The notes: generated by a model not told the origin, from the sequence alone. A DNA stretch of 64,000 nucleotides from Glycomyces algeriensis (GCF_027622855.1 NZ_JAPZVR010000003.1:1-64000); one strand, 5' to 3'. Positions 51,695 through 60,647 are shown, counted from the stretch's first letter. Program-made: numbers and translations.

Positions 51695-51817
51695 ATGCGC
51701 CAAAACTCGGAGTGCTCCATCAGCTTCCAGTCGATCCCACTCTCGAGGACTTGCATTGTCGTATCTCAGCCCGAGCTTTCTGAACCTGGGGATTCTCGCC
51801 CACGTCGACGCCGGTAA
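51695..51817 (+). CDS. possible upstream ORF overlapping the ribosomal protection gene
   Basis: ATG 51695 has GAGGGAG 6 nt upstream and opens a 40-codon frame, MRQNSECSISFQSIPLSRTC and onward, ending at TAA 51817. It overlaps the first 20 codons of the resistance gene in another frame. Leader ORFs are known upstream of tet(M). Here the peptide is unlike any I know, and the frame could be chance. Confidence 0.4.
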   Translation: MRQNSECSISFQSIPLSRTCIVVSQPELSEPGDSRPRRRR

Positions 51818-53675
51818 GACCAGCCTGACCGAGCGGCTGCTGTTCAACGCGGGCATCATCGACCGCGTCGGCAGCGTCGACTCCGGCAGTACCCAGACCG
51901 ACTCCATGGACTTGGAGCGCCGCCGCGGGATCACCATCCAGTCGGCGGTCGTGGCGTTCCGCTTGGACGACCTCACCGTCAACCTCATCGACACTCCCGG
52001 CCACACCGACTTCATCGCCGAGGTGGAGCGGGCGCTTCGCGTGCTCGACGGCGCGGTGCTCGTGGTGTCGGCTGTCGAAGGCGTGCAGGCGCAGACGCGC
52101 GTCCTGTTCCGCACCTTGGAGCGGCTCGGGGTGCCGACGCTCCTGTTCGTCAACAAGGTCGACCGCCGCGGTGCGCGCGAGGCGGACCTGCTGGACGACC
52201 TGGCCGCGATGCTCAGTCCGCGGCTGCTGCCGATGGGCACGGTGCGCGAGATCGGCACCGGTGCGGCTTCGGTGGCGCCGTTCGCGTTCGGCGATCCGGC
52301 GTTCACCGATCGGGCGGTGGAGATGCTGACCGCGGGCTCGGACGAGTTCCTGGCCGCGTACCTCGACGACCCCGATGCCCTCGACTGCGAGGCGGAGCTG
52401 GCCGCGCAGGTGCGGTCGGGGAAGGCGCACCCGGTGTACTTCGGGTCGGCCGTCACGGGTGCGGGGGTGGCCGCTTTGACCGAGGGGGTGCGGCGGTTCC
52501 TGCCGGTGCCGAGTCGCGACCCGGAGGGGGCGCCGGTCGGGACGGTGTTCAAGGTCGAGCACGGCGCGGCGGGCCAGAAGGTCGCGTACATCCGGTTGCA
52601 CCGCGGGCGGATCGCGCCGCGCGAGCAGCTCACGACCTACCGCAGGGTCGACGGAGCCATTGAGTCGTTCGAGGGCAAGGTGACCGGCGTCGAGGTGTTC
52701 GCCACGGGCACTGCGACCGTGATGGCCGTGGCCGAGCCGGGGAGCATCGCGAAGGTCAAGGGGCTCACGGAGGTCCGTATCGGCGATGCGATCGGTTCGG
52801 AGGAGGCGCTGGGCAGCGGCGGGTTCTTCACGCCGCCGACGCTGGAGACGGTGGTGCGGCCGGTCGATCCCAAGGACCGCATTCCGCTGAACCGGGCGCT
52901 GCTGAGCCTGGCCGAGCGCGACCCGCTCGTGGACCCGCACTTGGACGAGCTGTCCGAGGAGATGGCGGTGCGCCTCTACGGCGAGGTGCAGAAGGAGGTC
53001 GTGGCCTCGCTGCTCGACGAGGAGTTCGGCATCGCCGTCGAGTTCGAGGAGACGCGGGCGATCCACATCGAGCGCCCGGTGCGCACCGTGGAGGCGCTGC
53101 ACGAGATGGGCCCGTGGCAGCAGACGCCGCACATCGCGACGGTGGGCCTGCGGCTCGAGCCGGGCGAGCCGGGTTCGGGCCTGCACTACGGTCTCGAGGT
53201 CGAGCGGGGCTCGCTGACGCGGGCGCTGCGCAACGCGGTCGAGGAGACCGTCCACAAGATCTTGAAGCGGGGCCTGTACGGCTGGGCGGTCACCGACTGC
53301 CGGGTGCTGCTGACGGCCACCGGGTACATCGGCAGGGCGAGCACGGCGAACGACTTCCGGGAGGTGACGGCGTTCCTCCTCGACGTGATGCTCAAGGAGG
53401 CGGGCACCGAGGTCTGCGAGCCCGTCAACAGCTTCCATGTGGAGTTCCCGGCCGGTACCGGGAACGCGGTCCTGAAGGTCCTCGGCGAGGCGCGGTCGAA
53501 CATCAAGGGCCAGTTCTCGACCGAGACCACGGGGTACGTCTCGGGGTTCATGCCGACCGAGGCCGTCCACGGCGTCGAGCGGCGCCTGCCGGGCATCACC
53601 GAGGGCCTGGCCCTGTTCACCACCGAGTTCGCCGAGTACCGCCCGGTGTACGGCACCCCGCCCAGGAGAGGTTGA
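51756..53675 (+). CDS. TetM/OtrA-like ribosomal protection GTPase
   Basis: A 639-aa translational GTPase of the tetracycline ribosomal-protection type, which resembles EF-G and dislodges drug from the ribosome. The G domain has AHVDAGKTSLTE, RRGITIQSA, DTPGHTDF and NKVD. DGAVLVVSAVEGVQAQTRVL is close to OtrA. Domain IV/V follow (YGWAVTDCRVLLTATGY, VSGFMPTEAVHG). The start is TTG 51756 (MSYLSPSFLNLG) with GAGGA 6 nt upstream. Length equals TetM. Many actinomycetes carry such genes natively, so tetracycline resistance is likely but not certain. The stop overlaps a downstream acetyltransferase gene. Confidence 0.88.
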   Translation: MSYLSPSFLNLGILAHVDAGKTSLTERLLFNAGIIDRVGSVDSGSTQTDSMDLERRRGITIQSAVVAFRLDDLTVNLIDTPGHTDFIAEVERALRVLDGAVLVVSAVEGVQAQTRVLFRTLERLGVPTLLFVNKVDRRGAREADLLDDLAAMLSPRLLPMGTVREIGTGAASVAPFAFGDPAFTDRAVEMLTAGSDEFLAAYLDDPDALDCEAELAAQVRSGKAHPVYFGSAVTGAGVAALTEGVRRFLPVPSRDPEGAPVGTVFKVEHGAAGQKVAYIRLHRGRIAPREQLTTYRRVDGAIESFEGKVTGVEVFATGTATVMAVAEPGSIAKVKGLTEVRIGDAIGSEEALGSGGFFTPPTLETVVRPVDPKDRIPLNRALLSLAERDPLVDPHLDELSEEMAVRLYGEVQKEVVASLLDEEFGIAVEFEETRAIHIERPVRTVEALHEMGPWQQTPHIATVGLRLEPGEPGSGLHYGLEVERGSLTRALRNAVEETVHKILKRGLYGWAVTDCRVLLTATGYIGRASTANDFREVTAFLLDVMLKEAGTEVCEPVNSFHVEFPAGTGNAVLKVLGEARSNIKGQFSTETTGYVSGFMPTEAVHGVERRLPGITEGLALFTTEFAEYRPVYGTPPRRG

Positions 53676-54427
53676 AAAAACCCTTGGAGATCAAGCAGAT
53701 CGAGGACCGCTGGGAGGCCCGCGACAGCACGGGCCTGGTCGGGACGGCGCACGTGTGGGACCGCCCGGACGGCAAGCGGTTCGCCTGGTTCGATCCCGTC
53801 GACGCGGAACTGATCGCCGCGCTGTGCGCTCGGATCAGTGCACATCGGCCGGTACACACGCTGGCCGACGTCCACGAGACCGGTCTGCAGCGGCGGCTCG
53901 CGGCGGCTGGATTCGTGGGCGAGCGGTACGAGCACGATTGGACCCTGCCGGTGGCGACGGCGGCAGGCTGGGACGAGGCCGCGCTGGCCGGGTTCGTGGT
54001 CGGTCCGCCGGAGCGGTTCGGCATGGACGTGGTGCGGCGCTTCGACGATGCGGTGCGCGCCGACATTCCGGGCCTGCGGGGCTGGCGCTCGAGCGCCGAG
54101 TTCTGGGCGGATGAGCATGCGGCCGTGTACGATCCGGCGGTCTATCCGGTGGCGTGGGACCCTGTGGCAGGGCGCTTCGCGGGAATGGTGCGGGTCTGGA
54201 TGGTGGAGTCCGGGCCGCGCCTCGGACTGGTCTGCGCGGCGCGGCCGTACCGGGGGCGCGGGGTGGCGGCGGCGCTGCTGGGCGTGGCGTTCCGGGTGCT
54301 GCGCGAGCGCGGGCACACGAAGGTCGTCACCGAATGCGACTCGGCGAACATGGGATCGAAAGCGCTGCTGGAGAAGGCGGGCGGCACGATCATCGGCGGT
54401 ACGGTCGAGCTCGTCCGGCATCCGTGA
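53672..54427 (+). CDS. GNAT-family acetyltransferase
   Basis: A 251-aa protein with a C-terminal GNAT domain. The acetyl-CoA loop is AARPYRGRGVAAALL (R-x-x-G-x-G-V/A type) near residue 185, followed by HTKVVTECDSANMGSKALLEK. The N-terminal 120 residues are a more diverged GNAT-like half. The start is TTG 53672, sharing TTGA with the stop of the ribosomal protection gene and lying just after AGGAGAGG, so translation is coupled. The pairing suggests a small resistance operon, but whether it modifies a drug, a protein or a metabolite cannot be told. Confidence 0.82.
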   Translation: MKKPLEIKQIEDRWEARDSTGLVGTAHVWDRPDGKRFAWFDPVDAELIAALCARISAHRPVHTLADVHETGLQRRLAAAGFVGERYEHDWTLPVATAAGWDEAALAGFVVGPPERFGMDVVRRFDDAVRADIPGLRGWRSSAEFWADEHAAVYDPAVYPVAWDPVAGRFAGMVRVWMVESGPRLGLVCAARPYRGRGVAAALLGVAFRVLRERGHTKVVTECDSANMGSKALLEKAGGTIIGGTVELVRHP

Positions 54428-54481
54428 GTGGCGGCGTTCGGACCGGATTGCGGATGGACGAGTGGGGGCACTGCGGGACGC

Positions 54482-55426
54482 TCAGGCGGCCGCGCGGAAC
54501 GCGGCCCGGTAGGCGGTCGGCGTCAGTCCGATGTGGCGGGAGAGGTGCTGGCGCAGGGACTCGGCGGTGCCGAAGCCGCTGCGGCGGGCGACCTGGTCGA
54601 CGCTGAAGTCGGTCGACTCGAGCAGTTCACGGGCCCGGTGGACCCGCTGCTGGAGCAGCCACTGGAACGGGGTCATTCCCGTCTCGGCGGTGAAGCGGCG
54701 GGCGAGCGTCCGCACGCTCACCTTCGCCTCGCGCGCCAGGTCCTCAAGGGAGATCGCCTGGTCGAGGCGGCCGAGCGCCCACACGCGCGTCTCGGCCAGC
54801 GGCGAACCGGACTCCGGCGGCAGCGGGGTCGCCACGAACTGCGCCTGGCCGCCCTGGCGGACCGGCGTGACGACCGCCGCGCGGGCGGCCTCGTTCGCCA
54901 CGGCCGCACCGTAGTCGGAGCGGATCAGGTGCAGGCACAGGTCGATCCCGGCGGCCGAGCCCGCGCCGGTGAGCACGGGGCCGTCGTCGACGAACAGCAC
55001 GTTCGGATCGACCGACACCGCCGGATGCGCCCGCCGCAGCTCTTCCGCGAGCGCCCAATGGGTGGTCGCGGGGCGGCCGTCGAGGAGGCCTGCCTGGGCG
55101 AGGACGAATGCGCCGGTGCAGATCGACGCGACGCGCTTGCCCGCGGCGGCGGCCCGGCGCAGCGCGTCCAAGGTGGCCTCGTCGGCGTCGTGGCGGCGAC
55201 CGGTGGAGGGCACGATCACCGTGTCCGCCGCGTCCAGCGCCTCTAGGCCGTTCGCGATCACCAGGTCGAACCCGCTCGAGGAGGCGACGACGCCCGGCTC
55301 GGCGGTGCAGACGGCGACCCGGTAACCGGGCTTGCCCTCCACCCGCACGTCCTCCAGCAGCGTGGACGGCATCGACAGGTCGAAGGGCTTGACCGGCGGC
55401 ACGGCCAGGACGGCGATTTCACGCAT
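54482..55426 (-). CDS. GlxA-type regulator (DJ-1/PfpI plus AraC domains)
   Basis: A 314-aa transcriptional regulator. Residues 1-190 are a DJ-1/PfpI-like domain with the nucleophile-elbow Cys in VASICTGAFVLAQAG. Residues 205-314 carry two AraC helix-turn-helix units (LEDLAREAKVSVRTLARRF, VDQVARRSGFGTAESLRQH). ATG 55426 (MREIAVLAVPPVKPFDL) has AAAGGA 8 nt upstream and is preferred to ATG 55447. It is divergent from a Rossmann-fold reductase gene that it may control. Ligand unknown. Confidence 0.9.
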   Translation of the reverse strand: MREIAVLAVPPVKPFDLSMPSTLLEDVRVEGKPGYRVAVCTAEPGVVASSSGFDLVIANGLEALDAADTVIVPSTGRRHDADEATLDALRRAAAAGKRVASICTGAFVLAQAGLLDGRPATTHWALAEELRRAHPAVSVDPNVLFVDDGPVLTGAGSAAGIDLCLHLIRSDYGAAVANEAARAAVVTPVRQGGQAQFVATPLPPESGSPLAETRVWALGRLDQAISLEDLAREAKVSVRTLARRFTAETGMTPFQWLLQQRVHRARELLESTDFSVDQVARRSGFGTAESLRQHLSRHIGLTPTAYRAAFRAAA

Positions 55427-55555
55427 GGCGGGATCCTTTGGAAGCATGGCGTTCAGGCCACTAGGCTACGCCCCCGATCGCGCGCAGGATTGGTCCCGCG
55501 GCCCCGCCGCAGCACGGAGCACCAACTGAGGCAAGCACATCGAAGGAGCACAGCC

Positions 55556-56455
55556 ATGGCCGAACGCATCGTGATCGGAGCCGGCGCCACGGGAGCCGCG
55601 GCAGCGCGGCGGTTCGCCGCGAACGGCGACCGGGTCCGCGTGATCACCCGCAGCGGCAGCGGCCCCGAGGCGGCCGGGATCGAGCGGATCGCGCTCGACG
55701 CGACTAGGACCGACGAGCTCGCAGCGGCGATGGCGGGCGCGGCGACCGTGGTCAACGCGTCCATGACGGCCTACGACACCTGGCCCGAGACCATGCCGCC
55801 CCTGTACGACTCGATCCTCGCCGCGACCGAACGGGTCGGCGCGGACTACGTGATGCTCGGCAACCTCTACGCCTACCAGGAGACGAGCGGCGCGGTCAGC
55901 GAGCGCACGCCGCTGGAGCCGCACACCCGCAAAGGGAAGGTGCGCGCCGAACTCTGGCGGCAGGCCCTGGCCGCGCACGAGGCCGGGCGGCTGCGGGTTA
56001 CCGAGATCCGGGCGGGCCAGTACCTCGGCCGCGGCGCGGTCTCGGCCTTCAGCCTCCTGGTGCCCGCGCACGTGGCGGCCGGTGAGCTGGCGCTGGTCCT
56101 CGGCAACCCCGATGCGGCGCACTCGTTCACGTTCACCGAGGACGCGGCGGCCGCACTCGTGGCCGCCGCCGGGAGCGGGACGGCCTGGGGCCGGGCCTGG
56201 AACGCCCCGGTCCTCACGGTCACGCTGCGGCAGGCCGCCGACCGCCTCGCCGAGCTCAAGGGGGCGCCGCGGCCGAGGCTGGAGGCGCTGACCGAGCGGG
56301 ACCTGACGCTGCTCGGGTTCTCCGCGCCGATCTGGAACGAGTTCCGCGAGATGGCCTACATGGGCGACAGGCCGTTCGTCGTGGACGACGGCGATTTCCG
56401 GGAGGCGTTCGGGCTCAAGGCGTCTTCGCTCGACGAAGCGCTCGCAGGCATGTGA
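55556..56455 (+). CDS. NAD(P)-binding epimerase/reductase-like protein
   Basis: A 299-aa extended-SDR-like protein. The nucleotide loop is VIGAGATGAAAARRF (GxGxxG, residues 6-14). The typical YxxxK is not clear; VMLGNLYAYQET followed by TRKGKVRAELWR gives a plausible Tyr/Lys pair, as in NAD-dependent epimerase/dehydratase members. No membrane segment. ATG 55556 has GAAGGAG 7 nt upstream. It is divergent from a GlxA-type regulator, which suggests regulated expression. The substrate is unknown. Confidence 0.8.
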   Translation: MAERIVIGAGATGAAAARRFAANGDRVRVITRSGSGPEAAGIERIALDATRTDELAAAMAGAATVVNASMTAYDTWPETMPPLYDSILAATERVGADYVMLGNLYAYQETSGAVSERTPLEPHTRKGKVRAELWRQALAAHEAGRLRVTEIRAGQYLGRGAVSAFSLLVPAHVAAGELALVLGNPDAAHSFTFTEDAAAALVAAAGSGTAWGRAWNAPVLTVTLRQAADRLAELKGAPRPRLEALTERDLTLLGFSAPIWNEFREMAYMGDRPFVVDDGDFREAFGLKASSLDEALAGM

Positions 56456-56463
56456 GCGGATCA

Positions 56464-56487
56464 GGGCGGGCCCGGTCGGGCCCGTCC
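56464..56487. terminator. bidirectional terminator
   Basis: GGGCGGGCCC paired with GGGCCCGTCC (one G-U) around a 4-nt loop, between convergent genes. Confidence 0.62.
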
Positions 56488-56511
56488 CATCGCCATCGCT
56501 CGGCCGCGGGG

Positions 56512-56970
56512 TCAGGAGGGGATGCCGCGGTCGCTGCGGCGCGGCTTTCGCGGGCGGTGCGGAAGGCCGGTCGTGGCGAGGGCGATCACGGAGTTGCCTG
56601 CGAGACAGACGAGCAGGCCGAACCACGGGGCGTCCGGGTGGGACTGGAGCTGCCACAGGACGAGGACCGCCAGCGGCACCGGCAGAGCGTAGAGACCGAA
56701 CATGGGCATGCGCATACGCACGGCCGTAGCCAGACCGACGATGGCCGCCATGATCAGGGCGGCGACGGCGCCGTAGATCAGGTACTCAGAACCGGACCGG
56801 TCGTCGAGGCCCTCGGAGGCGATGTTCAGGGCCGGAATCCAGGACAGCGCGAACACGGCGGTCGCCGCCACCATCTGCGACACGGTCATGACGAGGGCCA
56901 GTCCCAGCCGCGAAGGCCACACCGGGCCGGAACCGGGCTCAGGGTGCGGGGGCGGTCCGTTCACGAGCAT
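56512..56970 (-). CDS. four-helix membrane protein, function unknown
   Basis: A 152-aa integral membrane protein with about four hydrophobic helices (residues roughly 20-42, 58-80, 85-103, 112-132) between a Pro-rich N-terminus and a basic C-terminus (LPHRPRKPRRSDRG). ATG 56970 (MLVNGPPPHPEPG) is preceded at 7 nt by TATCGT (56983-56978), matching the leaderless pattern; an in-frame ATG at 57000 is possible. The GNAT gene upstream ends 36 bp away. I recognise no family. Confidence 0.7.
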   Translation of the reverse strand: MLVNGPPPHPEPGSGPVWPSRLGLALVMTVSQMVAATAVFALSWIPALNIASEGLDDRSGSEYLIYGAVAALIMAAIVGLATAVRMRMPMFGLYALPVPLAVLVLWQLQSHPDAPWFGLLVCLAGNSVIALATTGLPHRPRKPRRSDRGIPS

Positions 56971-57006
56971 GGTCGCAACGATATCGCCGCTGAGCCGCAA
57001 AGGCGC

Positions 57007-57636
57007 TCACGCGTCTTCCTCGCCGAGGCGGGCGACCCGCTTCTCCAGGGCCGCTTCGACTTCGGGCCATTCCGTGCGGGTGATGGAGAAGATCGCGGAG
57101 TCGCGCAGGAGGCCGTCCTCGCCGGGCGCCCAGGAGCGGGACCAGTTGCGCAGCACCCCTTCGAACCGCGCGCCCGCGGCTTCGATGGCGGCGCGGGAGC
57201 GGGCGTTGCGGGCGTCGGTCTTCAGGTCGACGCGCTCGACGCCGAACACGGTGAAGGCGTGCCGGAAGAGCAGGAGCTTAGCCTCGGCGTTGAGGCCGGT
57301 GCCCTGAGCGGAGGCGGCGAGCCAGGTGAAGCCGACCTCGACCGCGTAGAGGCCGCGGCCGGGGAGCGAGCGCGGGTCCCAGAAGGCGGTCGCGCCGACC
57401 GCGCGGCCGGTGCCGAGGTCGATCTGGGCGTACGGGGCGAGCGTCCCCTGGGCGCTGCGTTCGAGGTGCTGGTCGATGTACCCGCCGACCTCGTGGGCGC
57501 GCGGGACCCAGGTGAACCCGTACCGGTCGCGGCCCTCCTCGGCGGCCTCGGCGAGGTCCGCAGCGTGGTGGTGGGCGAGGGGTTCGAGCCGCACGCGCTC
57601 GCCTTGCAGCACGGGGCCTTCGAGCAGGGGTTCCAT
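57007..57636 (-). CDS. GNAT acetyltransferase (RimJ/RimL-like)
   Basis: A 209-aa single-domain N-acetyltransferase of the RimJ/RimL type. VLQGERVRLEPLAHHHAADL is the family N-terminus. VEVGFTWLAASAQGTGLNAEAKLLL holds the acetyl-CoA loop (QGTGLN), and RVDLKTDARNARSRAAIEAAGARFEG is the classic motif B (read as TDARNARSRAAIEAAG). The substrate could be a protein N-terminus or a small amine. ATG 57636 has CTGGAG close upstream. A small membrane-protein gene follows on the same strand. Confidence 0.88.
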   Translation of the reverse strand: MEPLLEGPVLQGERVRLEPLAHHHAADLAEAAEEGRDRYGFTWVPRAHEVGGYIDQHLERSAQGTLAPYAQIDLGTGRAVGATAFWDPRSLPGRGLYAVEVGFTWLAASAQGTGLNAEAKLLLFRHAFTVFGVERVDLKTDARNARSRAAIEAAGARFEGVLRNWSRSWAPGEDGLLRDSAIFSITRTEWPEVEAALEKRVARLGEEDA

Positions 57637-57799
57637 GGGCTCCAGTCCTTCGTCGTCGCTGCCCGAAAGGGTAGGGGGAACGCGCGCGGGAGGCCGCCGG
57701 GTTTCCACGATGCGGGAGGTCCGCGCCGGTCCTTGGACCACCGTGTAGGCAGGGTAAGACGCGGGCATACTCTCTGATCGTGCGAGTTCTGAGGGGCGG

Positions 57800-58990
57800 G
57801 TGAGTCGGATCGAGACCGCTGACGTTGTCGTGATCGGGGCCGGAATCATCGGTGCCGCGTGCGCCGAGGCGCTCAGTGCCTCGGGCCTGCGGGTCCTCGT
57901 GGTCGACCGTGGCGCCCCCGCCGGGGGCACTACGGCCGGGGGCGAGGGCAATGTGCTGCTGTCCGACAAGGCCCCCGGGCCGGAACTGGACCTGGCCGTC
58001 CTGTCGCGGCGCCTGTGGCCCGAACTGATCGAGGCGCTGCGCGCCGAGCTCGGGGACGAGGCCGCGCGGGTCGAATGGGAGCCCAAGGGCGGGTTGGTGG
58101 TCGCCACCGACCAGGACGCCGTGGGGCCGCTCGCGATCCTCGCCGAAGCCCAGCGCGAAGTCGGCGTCGAGGCGGTCGAGCTGACCCCCGACGAGGCCCG
58201 CGCGATGGAGCCGCACCTGACCGAGCAGGTCGCCGGTGCCGTGCACTACCCCGGGGACGCGCAGCTGCAGCCCGTGCTCGCCGCGACCGCGATGCTCGCG
58301 GCCGTGCGCGCGCGCGGCGGCGAGGTGCGCGGCGGGGCCGAGGCGCACGGCCTGGTCTTCGACGCCTGGGGCAAGGTCGCCGGCGTGCACGTGGGCCGGG
58401 AGACGATCGCGTGCGACGCGGTCGTGAACGCCTGCGGGCCGTGGGCGGGGCATTTCAGCGTCGCCGTGGGCGCGCCGATCGAAGTGCTGCCGCGCCGGGG
58501 CATGGTCCTGGTGACCGGCCCGCTCCCCCATGTCGTGGGCCGCAAGGTCTACGCCGCCGACTATGTCGCGGCCGTGGCGAGTTCGAACGTGGACCTGCAG
58601 GTCTCCGCAGTCGTCGAGTCGACCGCGACGGGCACCGTGCTCATCGGTTCGAGCCGCCAGCGCGTCGGTTTCGACGAGGCCCTGCAGGTGGAGGTGCTGC
58701 GGCGGTTGGCGCGCAGTGCCGTGAAGCTGTTCCCGGTCCTGGCGGGCGTTCCGGTGATGCGCACGTACGGCGGGTTCCGGCCGTACACCCCCGACCACCT
58801 GCCGGTGATCGGCGAGGACCCGCGGTTCCCGGGCCTGTGGCACGCGTCCGGGCACGAGGGCGCGGGGATCGGGCTTGCCCCGGCGACCGGGCGGCTGCTC
58901 GCGGACCTGATGTGCGGGCGCGAATCGGAAGTGGACCCACTGCGGTTCAAAGTGGACAGACCAGCGGTGATCGCGGAGGTGCGGACGTGA
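57800..58990 (+). CDS. FAD-dependent amino-acid dehydrogenase, HcnC-like subunit
   Basis: A 396-aa flavoprotein of the glycine-oxidase/D-amino-acid-dehydrogenase (DAO) superfamily. The FAD loop is VVVIGAGIIGAACAEAL (residues 8-24), the second FAD contact is RGGSTAGGEGN-like (GGTTAGGEGNVLLSD), and FRPYTPDHLPVIGED with HEGAGIGLAPATG near the C-terminus is typical. With the next two genes it forms the three-subunit arrangement of HcnABC and of opine/hydroxyproline dehydrogenases, in which this subunit oxidises the substrate. GTG 57800 follows GAGGGGCGG. It overlaps the ferredoxin-like gene by 4 nt. The substrate is probably an amino or imino acid. Confidence 0.87.
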   Translation: MSRIETADVVVIGAGIIGAACAEALSASGLRVLVVDRGAPAGGTTAGGEGNVLLSDKAPGPELDLAVLSRRLWPELIEALRAELGDEAARVEWEPKGGLVVATDQDAVGPLAILAEAQREVGVEAVELTPDEARAMEPHLTEQVAGAVHYPGDAQLQPVLAATAMLAAVRARGGEVRGGAEAHGLVFDAWGKVAGVHVGRETIACDAVVNACGPWAGHFSVAVGAPIEVLPRRGMVLVTGPLPHVVGRKVYAADYVAAVASSNVDLQVSAVVESTATGTVLIGSSRQRVGFDEALQVEVLRRLARSAVKLFPVLAGVPVMRTYGGFRPYTPDHLPVIGEDPRFPGLWHASGHEGAGIGLAPATGRLLADLMCGRESEVDPLRFKVDRPAVIAEVRT

Positions 58991-59244
58991 GAGTGCGGTT
59001 CGACGGCGAAGAGGTCGAGGTCCAGGAGGGCCAGACCGTCGCGGGGGTCCTGCTGGCGAAGGGCGTCCGCTCGTGGCGGACCACTCGGGGCGCAGGCCGG
59101 CCGCGTGGACTGTTCTGCGGCATCGGGGTGTGCTTCGACTGCCTGGTGAAGGTGAACGGGGTGCCCGATGTGCGGGCGTGCCAGCGGGTGGTCGCCGACG
59201 GCGACGACATCCGCACCCAGGCCGGGGCGGAGCTGCCGTCATGA
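58987..59244 (+). CDS. [2Fe-2S] subunit, HcnA-like
   Basis: An 85-aa plant-ferredoxin-type [2Fe-2S] protein that passes electrons between the flavoprotein subunits encoded on either side. The cluster cysteines are in FCGIGVCFDC (C-x4-C-x2-C) and RACQR, the spacing of HcnA and of sarcosine-oxidase alpha N-terminal domains. GTG 58987 overlaps the upstream stop (GTGA) and the stop overlaps the downstream ATG (ATGA), so the three are translated as a unit. It is too short for any other domain. Confidence 0.9.
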   Translation: MRVRFDGEEVEVQEGQTVAGVLLAKGVRSWRTTRGAGRPRGLFCGIGVCFDCLVKVNGVPDVRACQRVVADGDDIRTQAGAELPS

Positions 59245-60647
59245 GGCGCATCGTGGTGATCGGCGCGGGCCCGGCGGGCATGGCGGCGGCGAGTGCCGCT
59301 GCGCTGCACGGGGTCGACGTGGTCCTGATCGACGCGGGCGCGAAACTCGGCGGGCAGTACCACCGGCAGGACGCGCTGGCGCCCGGCGACCGGTTCGCCC
59401 CCTCGGTGAAACTTGCGAGCCGCAGATACGAACTGCCGCCGAACGTGGAGCATGTCGCGAACGCGGCGGTGTGGGCGATCGAGCCGGTCGACGGCGGGCA
59501 CCGCGCGCACCTGCGGGTGGGTCCGGCCGACGGCCTGGACCGGCGCGGCCGGGCCGTGGAGGCGCGGGCGCTCGTGCTCGCCACCGGCGCGTACGACCGG
59601 GCGCTGCCGTTCCCGGGCTGGGACCTGCCGGGGGTGTTCACCGCCGGTGCGGCGCAGGCGCTCGCGAAGGGCCAGGGCGTGGCGGTCGGCGACCGGGTCG
59701 TGGTCGGCGGGACCGGGCCGTTCCTGCTGCCGGTGGCGGCCTCGCTGATCGGCGCGGGCGCGCGGGTCGTGGAGGTCGCGGAGGCGAACGCCGCGGTGAC
59801 CGGGTGGCTGTCGAAGCCCGCGGGGGCGCTCGCGGGATGGTCGAAATCGGGTGAGCTGGCGCGGTACGCGGGGATGCTGGCGCGGCACCGGGTGCCGTAC
59901 CGGTCGCGGACCGCGGTGGTCGAGGCGCACGGCAGCGAGTGCGTGGAGTCGGTGACCGTGGCGCGGCTCGACGCCCTGTGGAATCCGGTGCCGGGTTCGG
60001 AGCGGCGGGTCGAGGCGGACGCGGTGGCGGTCGGGTTCGGGTTCACGCCGCAGTTGGAGCTCGCGCTGGCGGCGCGGTGCCGGGTCGAGGACGGGTTCGT
60101 CGTCGTGGACGCGGCGCAAGGGACTTCGGCTCCGGGCGTGTTCGCGGCCGGGGAGCTGACGGGCATCGGCGGGGCGGATCTGGCGGCGTCCGAGGGCGCG
60201 GTCGCGGGTGCGGCGGCGGCGAAGTTCGTGGGCGCGGCGGTCGAGCCGCCGCTGCGGGCGATGGCGCGGGTGCGGTCGGGCCGGCGGTTCGCCGAGGCGT
60301 TGAACGCGGCGTACCCGGTGCGGCCGGGCTGGCAGGGCTGGCTGCGCGACGACACGATCGTGTGCCGGTGCGAAGAGGTCACGAGGGCGGCGCTCTACCG
60401 CGCCGTCGACGAGCGGGACGTGGGCGCGGCGCGCTCGCTCAAGCTCGTGAGCGGGGCCGGGCTGGGCCTGTGCCAGGGCCGGGTGTGCGGCCGGAACGTG
60501 GCCGAGCTGGCGGATGTCGACGGGACCGGGTTCGCGAAGCGGCCGATCGCGTCGCCGATCAGGTTGTCGGAGCTGGCCGAAGAGGAGCCGGTGGAGTCGC
60601 CGATCGATGCCGAGGAGTCGGGCCGGGCGTTGGGCGTCGAGTACTAG
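59241..60647 (+). CDS. FAD/NAD-binding oxidoreductase with BFD-type [2Fe-2S], HcnB-like subunit
   Basis: A 468-aa two-dinucleotide-binding flavoprotein with a C-terminal bacterioferredoxin-associated-ferredoxin-type cluster. FAD loop VVIGAGPAGMAAASAAA (residues 4-20), second nucleotide loop VVVGGTGPFLLPVAASL near residue 155, and the late FAD contact PGVFAAGELTGIGG. The cluster ligands are CRCEE and LCQGRVC (C-x-C and C-x4-C) near residues 375-412. The architecture matches HcnB and the beta subunits of dye-linked proline/hydroxyproline dehydrogenases. It would hand electrons to the respiratory chain or to NAD. The C-terminal 45 residues are acidic and unmatched. Confidence 0.88.
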   Translation: MRRIVVIGAGPAGMAAASAAALHGVDVVLIDAGAKLGGQYHRQDALAPGDRFAPSVKLASRRYELPPNVEHVANAAVWAIEPVDGGHRAHLRVGPADGLDRRGRAVEARALVLATGAYDRALPFPGWDLPGVFTAGAAQALAKGQGVAVGDRVVVGGTGPFLLPVAASLIGAGARVVEVAEANAAVTGWLSKPAGALAGWSKSGELARYAGMLARHRVPYRSRTAVVEAHGSECVESVTVARLDALWNPVPGSERRVEADAVAVGFGFTPQLELALAARCRVEDGFVVVDAAQGTSAPGVFAAGELTGIGGADLAASEGAVAGAAAAKFVGAAVEPPLRAMARVRSGRRFAEALNAAYPVRPGWQGWLRDDTIVCRCEEVTRAALYRAVDERDVGAARSLKLVSGAGLGLCQGRVCGRNVAELADVDGTGFAKRPIASPIRLSELAEEEPVESPIDAEESGRALGVEY

